From Pelomonas caseinilytica (GTDB lineage Bacteria > Pseudomonadota > Gammaproteobacteria > Burkholderiales > Burkholderiaceae_C): a stretch of DNA of 64,000 nt. Position 1 is the stretch's first letter. The number at the start of each line of letters is the position of its first letter. Below, piece after piece: positions 1-8,452 of the stretch. The translations under genes were made by a program, and so were the position numbers. The stretch covers positions 62,001-126,000 of the forward strand of contig NZ_JAJTWT010000009.1 in NCBI RefSeq assembly GCF_021353235.1, given 5' to 3'. The notes under the pieces were generated by a model. The model was not told the origin of the DNA, ran no database searches, and saw only the letters and a program-made list of their open reading frames with translations.

Positions 1-818
1 TCGTCGACGACGGCAGTCGGGACGATACCCAGGGCGTGGCGCTGGCGGCGCGCGCCGCCGGCCTGCCGCTGCGTTATGTGCGCCTGTCGCGCAACTTCGG
101 CAAGGAGGCCGCCCTGACGGCCGGCCTGGCCCTGGCCGATGCCGACCGCGTGCTGCTGATGGATGCCGACGGCCAGCATGCGCCCGAGATGATCACGGCC
201 ATGCACGAGGCCTGGCTGGCCGGTGCCGACATGGTCTGCGCCGTGCGCGCCAACCGTGATGAGGAAGGGCCTCTGAAGCGCCTGGGCACGCGGCTCTTCT
301 ATGGCTTCGTCAATGCCTTCACCCGGCTGCACATCCCGCCCGACGCGGGCGACTTCCGGCTGCTCGATCGCCGCGTCGTCGATGCGCTGAATGCCCTGCC
401 CGAGCGCAATCGCTTCATGAAGGGCCTGTACGCCTGGGTGGGATTCCGCACGGAGTTCCTGCCCTATGTGCCGAAGCCGCGCCAAGGCGGAGCCAGCAGC
501 TTCTCGCTGGGCCGGCTGCTGGCCCTGGCCTTCACCGGCGTCACCGCCTTCAGCAACCTGCCGCTGCGCGTGTGGAGTGCCCTGGGCGGCAGCATCGCCC
601 TGGTCGCCCTGGCCTATGGCGTCTGGATCTCCTGCGAGCACCTGCTCTGGGGCCACCCCATCCCCGGCTGGGCGACGCTGGTGGTGGGCCTGATGTTCTT
701 CAGCGGCGTGCAGCTGCTGTCCATCGGCATCATCGGCGAGTACATCGGCCGCATCTTCGACGAGGTCAAGCAGCGGCCGGTCTACCTGGTGGCGCTGGAC
801 ACGGGCGAGCCGACGTGA
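1..818 (+). CDS. GT2 family glycosyltransferase, GtrB/ArnC-like (5' partial)
   Basis: The reading frame is open from the first full codon at 3, so the gene begins upstream of the window. Codons 3-29 read VDDGSRDDT, the classic nucleotide-sugar-binding motif of GT2 enzymes, and DADGQHAP follows at about 166. The C-terminus has two membrane segments (about 560-635 and 665-750) ending in GEYIGRIFDE, as in GtrB, ArnC and DPM1-type synthases that load a sugar onto undecaprenyl phosphate at the inner face of the inner membrane. It overlaps the following deacetylase by 4 bp (GTGA), so the two are translationally coupled. With the GtrA and ArnT-like genes next door the likely product is undecaprenyl-phosphate N-acetylhexosamine. 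The sugar is inferred from context. Confidence 0.9.
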   Translation, partial: VDDGSRDDTQGVALAARAAGLPLRYVRLSRNFGKEAALTAGLALADADRVLLMDADGQHAPEMITAMHEAWLAGADMVCAVRANRDEEGPLKRLGTRLFYGFVNAFTRLHIPPDAGDFRLLDRRVVDALNALPERNRFMKGLYAWVGFRTEFLPYVPKPRQGGASSFSLGRLLALAFTGVTAFSNLPLRVWSALGGSIALVALAYGVWISCEHLLWGHPIPGWATLVVGLMFFSGVQLLSIGIIGEYIGRIFDEVKQRPVYLVALDTGEPT

Positions 819-1606
819 CGCAGCTGCGGCGCCTGGTCGTCTGCGCGGACGACTACGGCCTCGGTCCGGCGGTGGACCGCGGCATCCTCGTCCTGACCGA
901 GCAGGGGCGCATCACGGCCGTGAGCTGCCTCGTCACGCCGCCGCGCTGGCCGGCTGCCGCCCGTGCGCTGCAGGAGGGGGCCGAGCCCACCGGCCTGCAC
1001 TTCAACCTGACCGAGGGCGAGCCCGTCAGCGCCGCGCTGCGCGGCGCCTGGCCGCGCTTTCCGGCCCTGGGCACCCTGATCGGCCTGGCCCTGCGTGGCC
1101 GCCTCCCCGAGGGCCTGGCCGAAGAGTTCCAGGCGCAGCTGCAGCGCTTCGTCGCCGCGGTGGGCCGGGCGCCGGACTTCATCGATGGCCACCAGCACGT
1201 GCATGCGCTGCCGGGCGTTCGCCCCATCGTGATCGCCGCCGCGCAGAGCCTGGGCCTGCCGGTGCGCAACACCGGCCGGGTGCTCGGCCCTGGCTTCGCA
1301 TTCAAGCGGCGTGTCATCGAGGCCTGCGGCGGCCGGGCTCTGCTCGGGGCGATGCGCTCACGCGGCATCGGGCATGCGCCGGCCCTGGTGGGCGTGCGGG
1401 GCTTTCACCCGCGCGAGGACTACCGCGCCCTGGTGCGCGGCTGGTTGCGGGCGGCCCCCGACGGGGCGTTGATGTTCTGCCACCCGGCGCTCGGCGCGCC
1501 TGATGCCGGCGACCCCATCGCCGCCGCTCGCGCCGGCGAGATGGCCTATCTCGGCAGCGACGCCTTCGCCGAGGATCTGGTCGAGGCCGGCGTCACGTTG
1601 GCCTGA
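815..1606 (+). CDS. YdjC/ChbG/HpnK-family carbohydrate deacetylase
   Basis: 263 aa from a GTG start at 815 overlapping the upstream stop. Metal and catalytic motifs of the YdjC family are visible: CADDYG near the N-terminus (paired Asp), GLHFNLTEGEP (His) and DGHQHVHALPG (His-rich). Family members deacetylate N-acetylated sugars (ChbG on chitobiose; NaxD in Francisella and LgmC in Bordetella on undecaprenyl-phosphate N-acetylhexosamine). Coupling to a GtrB/ArnC-like transferase and closeness to an ArnT-like transferase make the NaxD/LgmC role the best guess: unmasking the amine of a lipid-linked hexosamine before transfer to lipid A. HpnK of hopanoid synthesis is the alternative, but no hopanoid genes are seen here. 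Confidence 0.85.
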   Translation: MTQLRRLVVCADDYGLGPAVDRGILVLTEQGRITAVSCLVTPPRWPAAARALQEGAEPTGLHFNLTEGEPVSAALRGAWPRFPALGTLIGLALRGRLPEGLAEEFQAQLQRFVAAVGRAPDFIDGHQHVHALPGVRPIVIAAAQSLGLPVRNTGRVLGPGFAFKRRVIEACGGRALLGAMRSRGIGHAPALVGVRGFHPREDYRALVRGWLRAAPDGALMFCHPALGAPDAGDPIAAARAGEMAYLGSDAFAEDLVEAGVTLA

Positions 1607-1961
1607 AGGCCCAGGCGCGGTTGGCCACGAAGGTGGCCAGCATGACGACGACCGTGGCCCCCGCCTGGGCCAGCAGGTAGTGCAGGCCGGCCTGCACGCC
1701 GGCGTCCACCAGCAGCATGCCCAGCAGGGCGCCTGCCCCCGCCGTCGCATGGAAGCGGCACCACGCCGGCCACCAGCCGCCGCGGTGGCCGAAGGTGAAG
1801 CGGCGGTTGGCCCAGAAGGCGATCTGGGCGCCTGCCAGCGCGCCGGCTCCCGAAGCCAGCCAGGCCGGCCAGTGGCCCACTTCCACCGCCAGCACCATCA
1901 ACGCGTAGTGGGTGGCGGTGGCGACGGCGCCGACGCCGGCATAGCGCAGCAGCCGGCTCAT
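1593..1961 (-). CDS. GtrA family membrane protein (putative lipid-linked sugar flippase)
   Basis: 122 aa and four hydrophobic helices. MSRLLRYAGVGAVATATHY at the start and FWANRRFTF in the middle are typical of GtrA, and FVANRAWAF closes the protein. GtrA proteins are thought to flip undecaprenyl-phosphate-linked monosaccharides to the periplasmic side. The start was placed at 1961 because it overlaps the GT39 stop (ATGA) and gives the usual family length of about 120 aa. The 3' end overlaps the convergent deacetylase by 14 bp. It probably bridges the cytoplasmic GT2/deacetylase steps and the periplasmic GT39 transferase. Confidence 0.87.
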   Translation of the reverse strand: MSRLLRYAGVGAVATATHYALMVLAVEVGHWPAWLASGAGALAGAQIAFWANRRFTFGHRGGWWPAWCRFHATAGAGALLGMLLVDAGVQAGLHYLLAQAGATVVVMLATFVANRAWAFRPT

Positions 1962-3403
1962 GGGCAGGCCGTCGGCCGCGGCAGTTCGTAGAGCGTGGCG
2001 CGCCGGCCCGTGGAAACCGGTCGTGCGTCCTGCGGCGCGGCGTCGGGCGGAGCCACCAGCCAGAGCCGGCCGGGGCCGCAGCGTTCTCGGGCCAGGCGCG
2101 CGGGCGTCCACAGCACGCGGTCGCCGCCCGCTGGGTCGAAGCGCGCGGCATCCAACAGCTCGCGATGCCAGCTGTCGGCGCCGTCGTTGCGCAGGGCATC
2201 CCAGTCGGCCAGCACGGCCGGCGGCTGCGTCAGCCGGGCCTGCAGGCGCAGGTCGAAGAAGGGCTCCGAAGTGACTACCACGCGGTCGCCGGGCGCCATG
2301 CGGGCGTGCAGGGCGGCGCCGACGTCGGCATGGTCGGGCTTGCCCCAGCGCACGATGCCGGGCACCGCCGCGACGCAGATCAGCGCGCCCAGGCCCCAGG
2401 CCAGCCGCGCGCCACGCCGGCCGCGCCAGGCCTCGAAGAGCAGCAGGGTCAGCGGCAGCAGGGCGGGCAGCACATAGCCGACCAGCTTGGAGCGCGGCAG
2501 CGAGAAGAAGGCGACGATGGCGATGACCCACCACAGGTCTGGCCCGATGCGGCGCAGGGCGGCGGGCAGTCGCAGGCTCATCGGCAGGGTGCCCAGGGGC
2601 AGCACGGCCAGGAAGAACCACCACGGCTGGGCGTTGTTGAAGCGCGCCTCGGTGTAGCGGTGGAAATGCTGCTCGACGATGAAGTAATCGAAAAAGCCCG
2701 GATAGCGCTGCTGCATGGCCAGCATCCAGGGCAGGGCCAGCGCGGCGAACACGGCCAGGCCGAGGGGGTGCAGGGCCAGGCGCAGCGCCCGCCAGCGGCG
2801 CTGCCACAGCAGCACCGGCAGCACCACGAGGCCGGGCAGCACGACGCCGATGAGGCCCTTGGAGAGCAGGGCCATGGCCATCGCCGCCCAGGCGCCGCAG
2901 ATCCAGGCCAGGCGGTGGCGCTCGGCATCGAAGGCACGCCGCGCTGCCACGACGGCCAGCGAGATCCAGCCGGCCACCAGCATGTCGTGGTTGGCGTATT
3001 GGCCGCCGAGGTAGAACAGCGGCAGCACGGCCAGCCAGGCCAGGGCGCGGGCGGCGTCCTGCGCCCCCCAGCGCGCGCGGGCCTCGATCCACAAGGCCAG
3101 GCCCAGCAGCCAGGCGCCCAGCAGCGGCGCGGCGCGCAGGGCCAGCGGCTTGGGGCCGAGCAGGTGCAGGGCCGCCATGTCGATCCAGTACATCAACGGC
3201 GGCTTGTGGAAATAGGGCAGGCCGAAGAGGGTGGGCGTCAGGCCATCGCCGCCGGCCAGCATCTCGTAGGCGACGCCGCCGTAACGGCCCTCGTCGGGCA
3301 GGGCGACGGGGCGCCATCCGGCCAGGGCCACCAGCCACAGCGCCAGCAGCGCGAGGGGGGCCCAGGCCGGCAGGCGGCGGGCGGGTTCGGCGGGAGACGG
3401 CAT
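1958..3403 (-). CDS. ArnT-like GT39 family lipid A glycosyltransferase
   Basis: 481 aa integral membrane protein. An N-terminal helix (about 12-30) is followed by the first periplasmic loop LPDEGRYGGVAYEML, whose DE pair is the conserved catalytic region of GT39/ArnT enzymes. GLPYFHKPPLMYW is the second family signature. About ten further membrane segments precede a soluble periplasmic C-terminal domain from roughly residue 350. These enzymes move a sugar from undecaprenyl phosphate to lipid A (ArnT with Ara4N, FlmK with GalN, LgmB with GlcN). The downstream gtrA overlaps by 4 bp. No arn genes are visible, so a hexosamine donor made by the neighbouring GT2 and deacetylase is more likely than Ara4N. 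Confidence 0.86.
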   Translation of the reverse strand: MPSPAEPARRLPAWAPLALLALWLVALAGWRPVALPDEGRYGGVAYEMLAGGDGLTPTLFGLPYFHKPPLMYWIDMAALHLLGPKPLALRAAPLLGAWLLGLALWIEARARWGAQDAARALAWLAVLPLFYLGGQYANHDMLVAGWISLAVVAARRAFDAERHRLAWICGAWAAMAMALLSKGLIGVVLPGLVVLPVLLWQRRWRALRLALHPLGLAVFAALALPWMLAMQQRYPGFFDYFIVEQHFHRYTEARFNNAQPWWFFLAVLPLGTLPMSLRLPAALRRIGPDLWWVIAIVAFFSLPRSKLVGYVLPALLPLTLLLFEAWRGRRGARLAWGLGALICVAAVPGIVRWGKPDHADVGAALHARMAPGDRVVVTSEPFFDLRLQARLTQPPAVLADWDALRNDGADSWHRELLDAARFDPAGGDRVLWTPARLARERCGPGRLWLVAPPDAAPQDARPVSTGRRATLYELPRPTACP

Positions 3404-3470
3404 GGCGCCAGCCTAGGGCTGGCCTGTGACGTTGTTTGTCGTGGAGCTGTCAGGCGCTTGCGCCAAGGCG

Positions 3471-4478
3471 TCAGCGCCGCGGTGGGATGCGCCGGGTCTC
3501 GCCGATCGCCAGGGTGAAGAAGGCCTCTTCGGCCAGGCCTTGGGCCGCGCGTTGCCAGCCGAGCTGGCGGGGCGGCTCGTCCAGGGCTTCGTCGGTCAGC
3601 TCGAAGGTGCCCCAATGCACGCCGAGCGAACGCTTGGCGCCCAGGTCGGCATGGATCTTCAATGCCTCCTCGACGTTGACGTGCTGGTCCTGCATGAACC
3701 AGCGCGGCTCGTAGGCGCCGATGGGGATCAGGGCGATGTCGAAACCGCCCTCGGCCTGGCGCGTGGCGAAGCGCTCGCGGATGTCGGTGAAGTCGCGCGA
3801 GTAGCCGGTGTCGCCGGCGAAGAACAGGTGGCAGTCGGGCGCGAAGACGGCGAAGCCGCCCCACAGGGTCTTCATGCGGTCGCCCAGGCCCCGCGCCGAC
3901 CAGTGCCGCGCCGGCACCAGCACCAGTTCCAGGCCGTCCAGGCCATGCGACTGCCACCAGTCCAGCTCCACCACGCGCTCGATGCCGCGGCGGCGGAACC
4001 AGTCGGCCAGGCCGAGCGGCACCGCGAACAGCGGGCTGCCGCTCGACTGGGCCGCCAGCGCGCGGCAGGACGGAAGGTCGAGGTGGTCGTAGTGGTTGTG
4101 CGAGACCAGGACGGCGTCGATGCGCGGCAGCTCGCGCAGGGCCAGGCCCGGCGGCTGCTCGCGCTTCGGCCCGGCGAAGGGCAGGGGCGAGGCGCGTTCC
4201 GAAAAGATCGGATCGGTCAGCAGGTTCAGGCCGCCCACCTGGGCCAGCACCGTGGCATGGCCGACCCAGGTGACGGCGGGGGCCTGCGCCGGGCCGGCAT
4301 TGCCGTGGATGAAGCCGAGGTCGGCCGGCTGGGCCGGGATGGGCACCAGCGGCCGTGGCGGCAGCCCGCGGCGGGCGGCGCTCCAGCGCCAGCGGATCAC
4401 CTCGGCGAGCGACTTGGCCTCGAAATCGCCGTGGTTGTTCTGGAAACCGCCCCGGCGGTGATGAGGCGGCCGGCTCAC
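3471..4478 (-). CDS. MBL-fold metallo-hydrolase (UlaG/NAPE-PLD-like)
   Basis: 335 aa from a GTG start at 4478 that overlaps the stop of the upstream globin gene (GTGA). The zinc-binding signature SHNHYDHLD lies at residues 116-124; the preceding WVGHATVL and LTDPIFSERASP and the later FFAGDTGYSRDF and GVHWGTFELTDE match the NAPE-hydrolysing phospholipase D-like/UlaG branch of metallo-beta-lactamase-fold enzymes. No signal peptide is seen, so it is probably cytoplasmic. The substrate cannot be read from sequence; bacterial members act on lipid-like phosphodiesters or lactones. The overlap suggests co-transcription with the exported globin, a pairing whose logic is unknown. Confidence 0.88.
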   Translation of the reverse strand: MSRPPHHRRGGFQNNHGDFEAKSLAEVIRWRWSAARRGLPPRPLVPIPAQPADLGFIHGNAGPAQAPAVTWVGHATVLAQVGGLNLLTDPIFSERASPLPFAGPKREQPPGLALRELPRIDAVLVSHNHYDHLDLPSCRALAAQSSGSPLFAVPLGLADWFRRRGIERVVELDWWQSHGLDGLELVLVPARHWSARGLGDRMKTLWGGFAVFAPDCHLFFAGDTGYSRDFTDIRERFATRQAEGGFDIALIPIGAYEPRWFMQDQHVNVEEALKIHADLGAKRSLGVHWGTFELTDEALDEPPRQLGWQRAAQGLAEEAFFTLAIGETRRIPPRR

Positions 4479-4942
4479 CGGGTGACGACGTCGCGGTGCG
4501 AGAACGCCAGCCGGGCGAGCAGCCGGTTCTGGGTGGCGAAGGGCAGGCCGGCGGCGTCCATGGCGTCCTGCAGGTGCTCCACCAGGGCGTTGAAGTCGGC
4601 GCGGCGTATGCCCAGGCCGGCGTGGGCGTCGACCATGCTGACGCCTTCGTAGGTGCAGGGGCCGCCGGCGACGACGCAGAAATAGTCGGCCAGGGAGCGT
4701 TCGAGGGCGCGGGGGTTGAGCCCGTCGAAGAAGGGCGCCAGGCGCCGGTCGGCCAGCAGCCGGCCGTAGAAGTCGTCGGTGAAGCGCTGGATGGCTTCGC
4801 GCCCGCCGAGCTCGCGGTAGAGGCTGTCGTCGGCAGGCAGCGGCGCCGCGCCGGGCACGACGCTGCGTCCGGCCGTTTGCGCGTGGACCAGCCCGGCCGC
4901 CAGCAGGAAGGCGGCGGTGGCGAGCGCGAGCAGGGGCTTCAT
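4475..4942 (-). CDS. Exported group 1 truncated hemoglobin
   Basis: 155 aa. Residues 1-22 form a signal peptide (MKPLLALATAAFLLAAGLVHAQ), unusual because most truncated globins are cytoplasmic. The mature part carries the group 1 pattern: SLYRELGG at the start, FTDDFYGRLLAD (Tyr59 in the B10 area), APFFDG, a YF(C) segment, and VDAHAGLGI with His107 as the probable proximal haem ligand. Cys89 and Cys96 could form a disulfide in the periplasm. Globins of this group bind O2 or NO. Co-transcribed with the metallo-hydrolase downstream (4-bp overlap). A periplasmic NO- or O2-handling role is an inference. Confidence 0.85.
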   Translation of the reverse strand: MKPLLALATAAFLLAAGLVHAQTAGRSVVPGAAPLPADDSLYRELGGREAIQRFTDDFYGRLLADRRLAPFFDGLNPRALERSLADYFCVVAGGPCTYEGVSMVDAHAGLGIRRADFNALVEHLQDAMDAAGLPFATQNRLLARLAFSHRDVVTR

Positions 4943-5086
4943 CCGGCCAGTCTAGCGGCGCGGTCGATGGGCCTGCGGTGCGTGGGGCGACCCGGGCACA
5001 GCTGTCGTGCGCCGGTCACGCCGGGCGGCGGCACTGCGGGTTTTCAGGCGGTGGAGGGGTGCGCAGCGGCGGCATCATCGCGGCCC

Positions 5087-5836
5087 ATGAGCGGGGCATG
5101 GAGTCGTGAGGCGCGACGGATGCTGGGCAGCCTGGCCGCCCTGCTGCTGGCCGCGTCCGCGCCTGGCCAGCCGCCCCGGTCGCTGGTGATGCTGGTGGAG
5201 ACCAGCGCCCTCATGCCCCAGGCCCGCATCGAGGGCGAGCGCGTCGTGGAGGGTCTGCATCTCGACCTCGGCCAGGCCCTGGGCCGGCGCCTGGGCCGCG
5301 AGGTGGTGGCGCGGCCCGTGCCGCGCAAGCGGCTGGCGGAGGCCCTGCAGCGGGGCGAGGGCGACCTGCTCTGCGATTACCAGAGCGACTGGCTGCCGGG
5401 CGTCTTCGCCTGGAGCCGGCCTTTCCTGCCGGACCAGGCGCTGCTCATCAGCGCCGCGGTGGCGCCGGCACCGGCGCAGCTGTCGGCGCTGGCCGGCGAG
5501 CCCATCGGCACGGTGCGCGGCTACGTCTACCCCGAGGTCAGCGAGGCCTTGCGCGGCGGCTTCGTGCGCGAGGACGCGCCCGACGCCGTCACCAACCTGC
5601 AGAAGCTGGAACTGGGCCGCGTGCGCCACGCCCTGACGGGCCGGCGCGTGCTGGAGTACCAGCAGCGCCTGGGCCATGTGCGGCTGGCGCTGCACCCGCC
5701 GCTGGTGGTGTCGGAGGTGCTGGCCCAGTGCGCCCTCTCGCCGAGCAGCCCGGTGGGCCTGGCGGCCTTGAACGCGGCCATCCAGGGGCTGGTGGCCGAG
5801 GGCGAGCTCAACCGCCTGCTGGCCCGCTACCGCTGA
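5087..5836 (+). CDS. Periplasmic amino-acid-type substrate-binding protein (SBP family 3-like)
   Basis: 249 aa from ATG 5087; an ATG at 5120 is an alternative start. Both give a hydrophobic signal peptide (LGSLAALLLAASAPGQ). The mature region follows the SBP_bac_3 plan: an opening strand (LVMLVETSALMPQ), a lobe exchange near EPIGTVRGYVYPE, and a closing ALNAAIQGLVAEGELNRLLARY helix. No permease or ATPase is adjacent, so it is an orphan binding protein; related orphans have been linked to sensing or enzyme-like roles. The ligand is unknown. It faces cphA1 tail to tail with 13 bp between. Confidence 0.78.
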   Translation: MSGAWSREARRMLGSLAALLLAASAPGQPPRSLVMLVETSALMPQARIEGERVVEGLHLDLGQALGRRLGREVVARPVPRKRLAEALQRGEGDLLCDYQSDWLPGVFAWSRPFLPDQALLISAAVAPAPAQLSALAGEPIGTVRGYVYPEVSEALRGGFVREDAPDAVTNLQKLELGRVRHALTGRRVLEYQQRLGHVRLALHPPLVVSEVLAQCALSPSSPVGLAALNAAIQGLVAEGELNRLLARYR

Positions 5837-5849
5837 AGGCGCGGCCGGC

Positions 5850-8423
5850 TCAGCCCTCGGCAATGCGCCGGGCCAGGTGGGCGAGCGCCTCCTCGACCTG
5901 GTCGACGAGCACCAGGCAGAGGTCGCCGGGCGAGAGGCGGGCCAGGGCGCGGTCGATGGCGATGAATTCGCCGACGATCTCCTCCACGTGCCGGGTGCGC
6001 GAAGCCCCTTGCAGGCCGGCACGCAGCAGGGCCACTACTTCGCCGGCCGCGCGTCCGCGCTGGCAGGCGTCCTCGTACAGGATGACTTCGTCGAAGGCGC
6101 CGCCGAGGATCTCGGTCTGCACGCGCAGGTCCTCGTCGCGGCGGTCGCCCGCGCCGCTGATGACGACGACGCGTTTGTTCGCCGGCATGGCCGACACGGC
6201 GCCCACGAGGGCCTTCATCGCGTCGCCGTTGTGGCCGTAGTCGGCGATGACGGTGGCACCGCGGTAGTCCATGACGTTGAAGCGGCCGGGCGCGTTGTCG
6301 GCGTCGTTGGCGAAGCTGCCGACGCCGCGGCGGATGGTGTCCCAGTCCAGGCCCACGCCCCAGGCCGCGGCGACCGCGGCCATGGCGTTCTCGACCTGGA
6401 AGCCGATGACGCCGCCGCGGGTGAGGGGGATGTCGCGCAGCGGGATGCTCTCGCGCCACACGCCCTGGGCGGCGACGAGCTGGTCGCCGTCCACGTAGAC
6501 GCAGCGTTTGCCCTGTGCGCGGTGGGTGGCCATCAGCGGATGGTGGCGGTCGGCGGCGAAGTAGATGACCTGGCCGGGGCAGACGGCGGCCATGGAGGCC
6601 GTCAGCGGGTCGGCCGCGTTGAGCACGGCATAGCCGCTCGGCGCCACGTTCTGCACGATGACGCGCTTGACGAGCACCAGGTCCTCGGCCGTGTTCAGGA
6701 AGTTCATGCCGAGGTGGTCTCCCTCGCCGACGTTGGTGACGACCGCCACCTGGCAGCGGTCGAAGCCCAGGCCTTCGCGCAGGATGCCGCCGCGGGCGGT
6801 CTCGAGCACGGCGGCTTCCACGTCGGGGTGCATCAGCACGTTGCGGGCGCTCTTGGGGCCGGAGCAGTCGCCGCTGTCGATCTGGCGGCCGTCGACGTAG
6901 ACGCCGTCGGTGTTGGTCATGCCCACCTTGAGGCCGCAGCTGGCGAACATGTGGGCGATGAGGCGGGTCACCGTGGTCTTGCCGTTCGTGCCGGTGACGG
7001 CGACGACGGGGATGCGGCCGTCTTCGGCCATCCCTCCCGATTTATGCCCGGTGCCGAACAGGTGGCCGATGATGGCTTCGCCGACGTTGCGGCCCTTGCC
7101 GAAGCTGGGCGACAGGTGCATGCGCAGGCCCGGCGCGGCATTGACCTCGACGATGCCGCCGTTGATCTCCTCCAGCGGGCGCAGCACGCTCTCGGCCACC
7201 ACGTCCACGCCGCAGACGTGGAGTCCCACGACCTGGGCCGCCGCGATGGCGCGGGCCGCCACCTCGGGATGGACGTCGTCGGTCACGTCCGTCGCGGTGC
7301 CGCCGGTGGAGAGGTTGGCGTTGTTGCGCAGGATGACGCGCTGGCCCTTCTCGGGCACGGACTCGGGCGTCAGGCCCTGCTGGGTCAGCCGCGCGACGGC
7401 GATGTCGTCGAAGCGGATCTTGGTCAGCGAGGTGGCATGGCCGTCGCCGCGGCGCGGGTCGGCGTTGACCTTGTCGACCAGCTGCTTGACGGTGAGCTGG
7501 CCGTCGCCGATGACGTGGGGCGGGTCGCGGCGGGCCGCCGCGATGAGCTTGTCGCCGATGACGAGCAGCCGGTAGTCGCCGCCGGGCAGGAACTTCTCGA
7601 CCATGACCTGGCCGATCTCGTCGGCGGCCTTGTAGGCAATGTCGAAGTGGGCGCGGTCCACGACATTGACCGTCACGCCCTTGCCCTGGTTGCCGTCCTG
7701 CGGCTTGACGACGACGGGCAGGCCGATCTCCTGGGCGACGGCCCAGCCGTCCTCGGGGGAGTCGACGGGTCGGCCGGTGGGCACGGGCACGCCGGCGGAC
7801 TGCAGCAGGCGCTTGCACAGGTCCTTGTCCTGGGCGATGGATTCGCTCACGGCGCTGGTGGCGTCCACCTCGGCGGCCCAGATGCGGCGCTGCTTGGCGC
7901 CCCAGCCGAACTGCACGAGGCTGCCCTGGGTGAGGCGGCGGTAGGGGATGCCGCGTGCTTGTGCCGCGTTGACGATGGAGCCGGTGGACGGGCCGAGGCG
8001 GATGTCCTCGTCGAGTTCGCGCAGCTGGGCGAGCACGGTGTCGGCCTCGAACTCGCCGCCGGTGAGGGCGGCGTTGACGAGCTTGACCGCCTGCTCGAAG
8101 GCCAGGCGCCCGACGTCCTCCTCGCTGTACTCGATGACGATCTGGTAGGTGCCCGCCTCGGGCGTGACGTGGGTCTGGCTGAAGGTGACCGGGCAGCCGG
8201 CCTGGGCCTGCAGGGCCAGCGTCGCCTGCTCCAGCACCTGGGCCAGCGAGGCGTCGGCCCGCAGCTCGCCGATGGTGGGGAAGAGCTTGCGCAGGCGCGG
8301 CTCGAAGCCGGGCAGGCGTTCGAGCGAACGCTCGACGTCGCTGCAGTGCACGACGGCCTCGATGGCCGTGTGGCGGCTCCACATGTTGGGGCCGCGCAGG
8401 GCGCGGGTGCGGGAAACGTCCAT
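5850..8423 (-). CDS. cphA1: Cyanophycin synthetase CphA1
   Basis: 857 aa, close to the usual 870. It polymerises aspartate and arginine into cyanophycin, the multi-L-arginyl-poly-L-aspartate nitrogen reserve, in the cytoplasm with ATP. Order of domains: an N-terminal domain (about 1-160, opening SRTRALRGPNMWSRHTA), an ATP-grasp domain (about 215-470, with PVVVKPQDGNQGKGVTV and EVNAAPGLRMH) and a Mur-ligase-like domain whose P-loop GTNGKTT is at 478-484. Both active sites look intact. The start was chosen at 8423, where the family N-terminus begins and 29 bp from the cphA2 stop, so the two are one operon with cphA2 first. No cyanophycinase gene is visible in the window. Confidence 0.96.
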   Translation of the reverse strand: MDVSRTRALRGPNMWSRHTAIEAVVHCSDVERSLERLPGFEPRLRKLFPTIGELRADASLAQVLEQATLALQAQAGCPVTFSQTHVTPEAGTYQIVIEYSEEDVGRLAFEQAVKLVNAALTGGEFEADTVLAQLRELDEDIRLGPSTGSIVNAAQARGIPYRRLTQGSLVQFGWGAKQRRIWAAEVDATSAVSESIAQDKDLCKRLLQSAGVPVPTGRPVDSPEDGWAVAQEIGLPVVVKPQDGNQGKGVTVNVVDRAHFDIAYKAADEIGQVMVEKFLPGGDYRLLVIGDKLIAAARRDPPHVIGDGQLTVKQLVDKVNADPRRGDGHATSLTKIRFDDIAVARLTQQGLTPESVPEKGQRVILRNNANLSTGGTATDVTDDVHPEVAARAIAAAQVVGLHVCGVDVVAESVLRPLEEINGGIVEVNAAPGLRMHLSPSFGKGRNVGEAIIGHLFGTGHKSGGMAEDGRIPVVAVTGTNGKTTVTRLIAHMFASCGLKVGMTNTDGVYVDGRQIDSGDCSGPKSARNVLMHPDVEAAVLETARGGILREGLGFDRCQVAVVTNVGEGDHLGMNFLNTAEDLVLVKRVIVQNVAPSGYAVLNAADPLTASMAAVCPGQVIYFAADRHHPLMATHRAQGKRCVYVDGDQLVAAQGVWRESIPLRDIPLTRGGVIGFQVENAMAAVAAAWGVGLDWDTIRRGVGSFANDADNAPGRFNVMDYRGATVIADYGHNGDAMKALVGAVSAMPANKRVVVISGAGDRRDEDLRVQTEILGGAFDEVILYEDACQRGRAAGEVVALLRAGLQGASRTRHVEEIVGEFIAIDRALARLSPGDLCLVLVDQVEEALAHLARRIAEG

Positions 8424-8452
8424 GTTGGTGTGGCGGTTCTTTGTTTTGGAGT

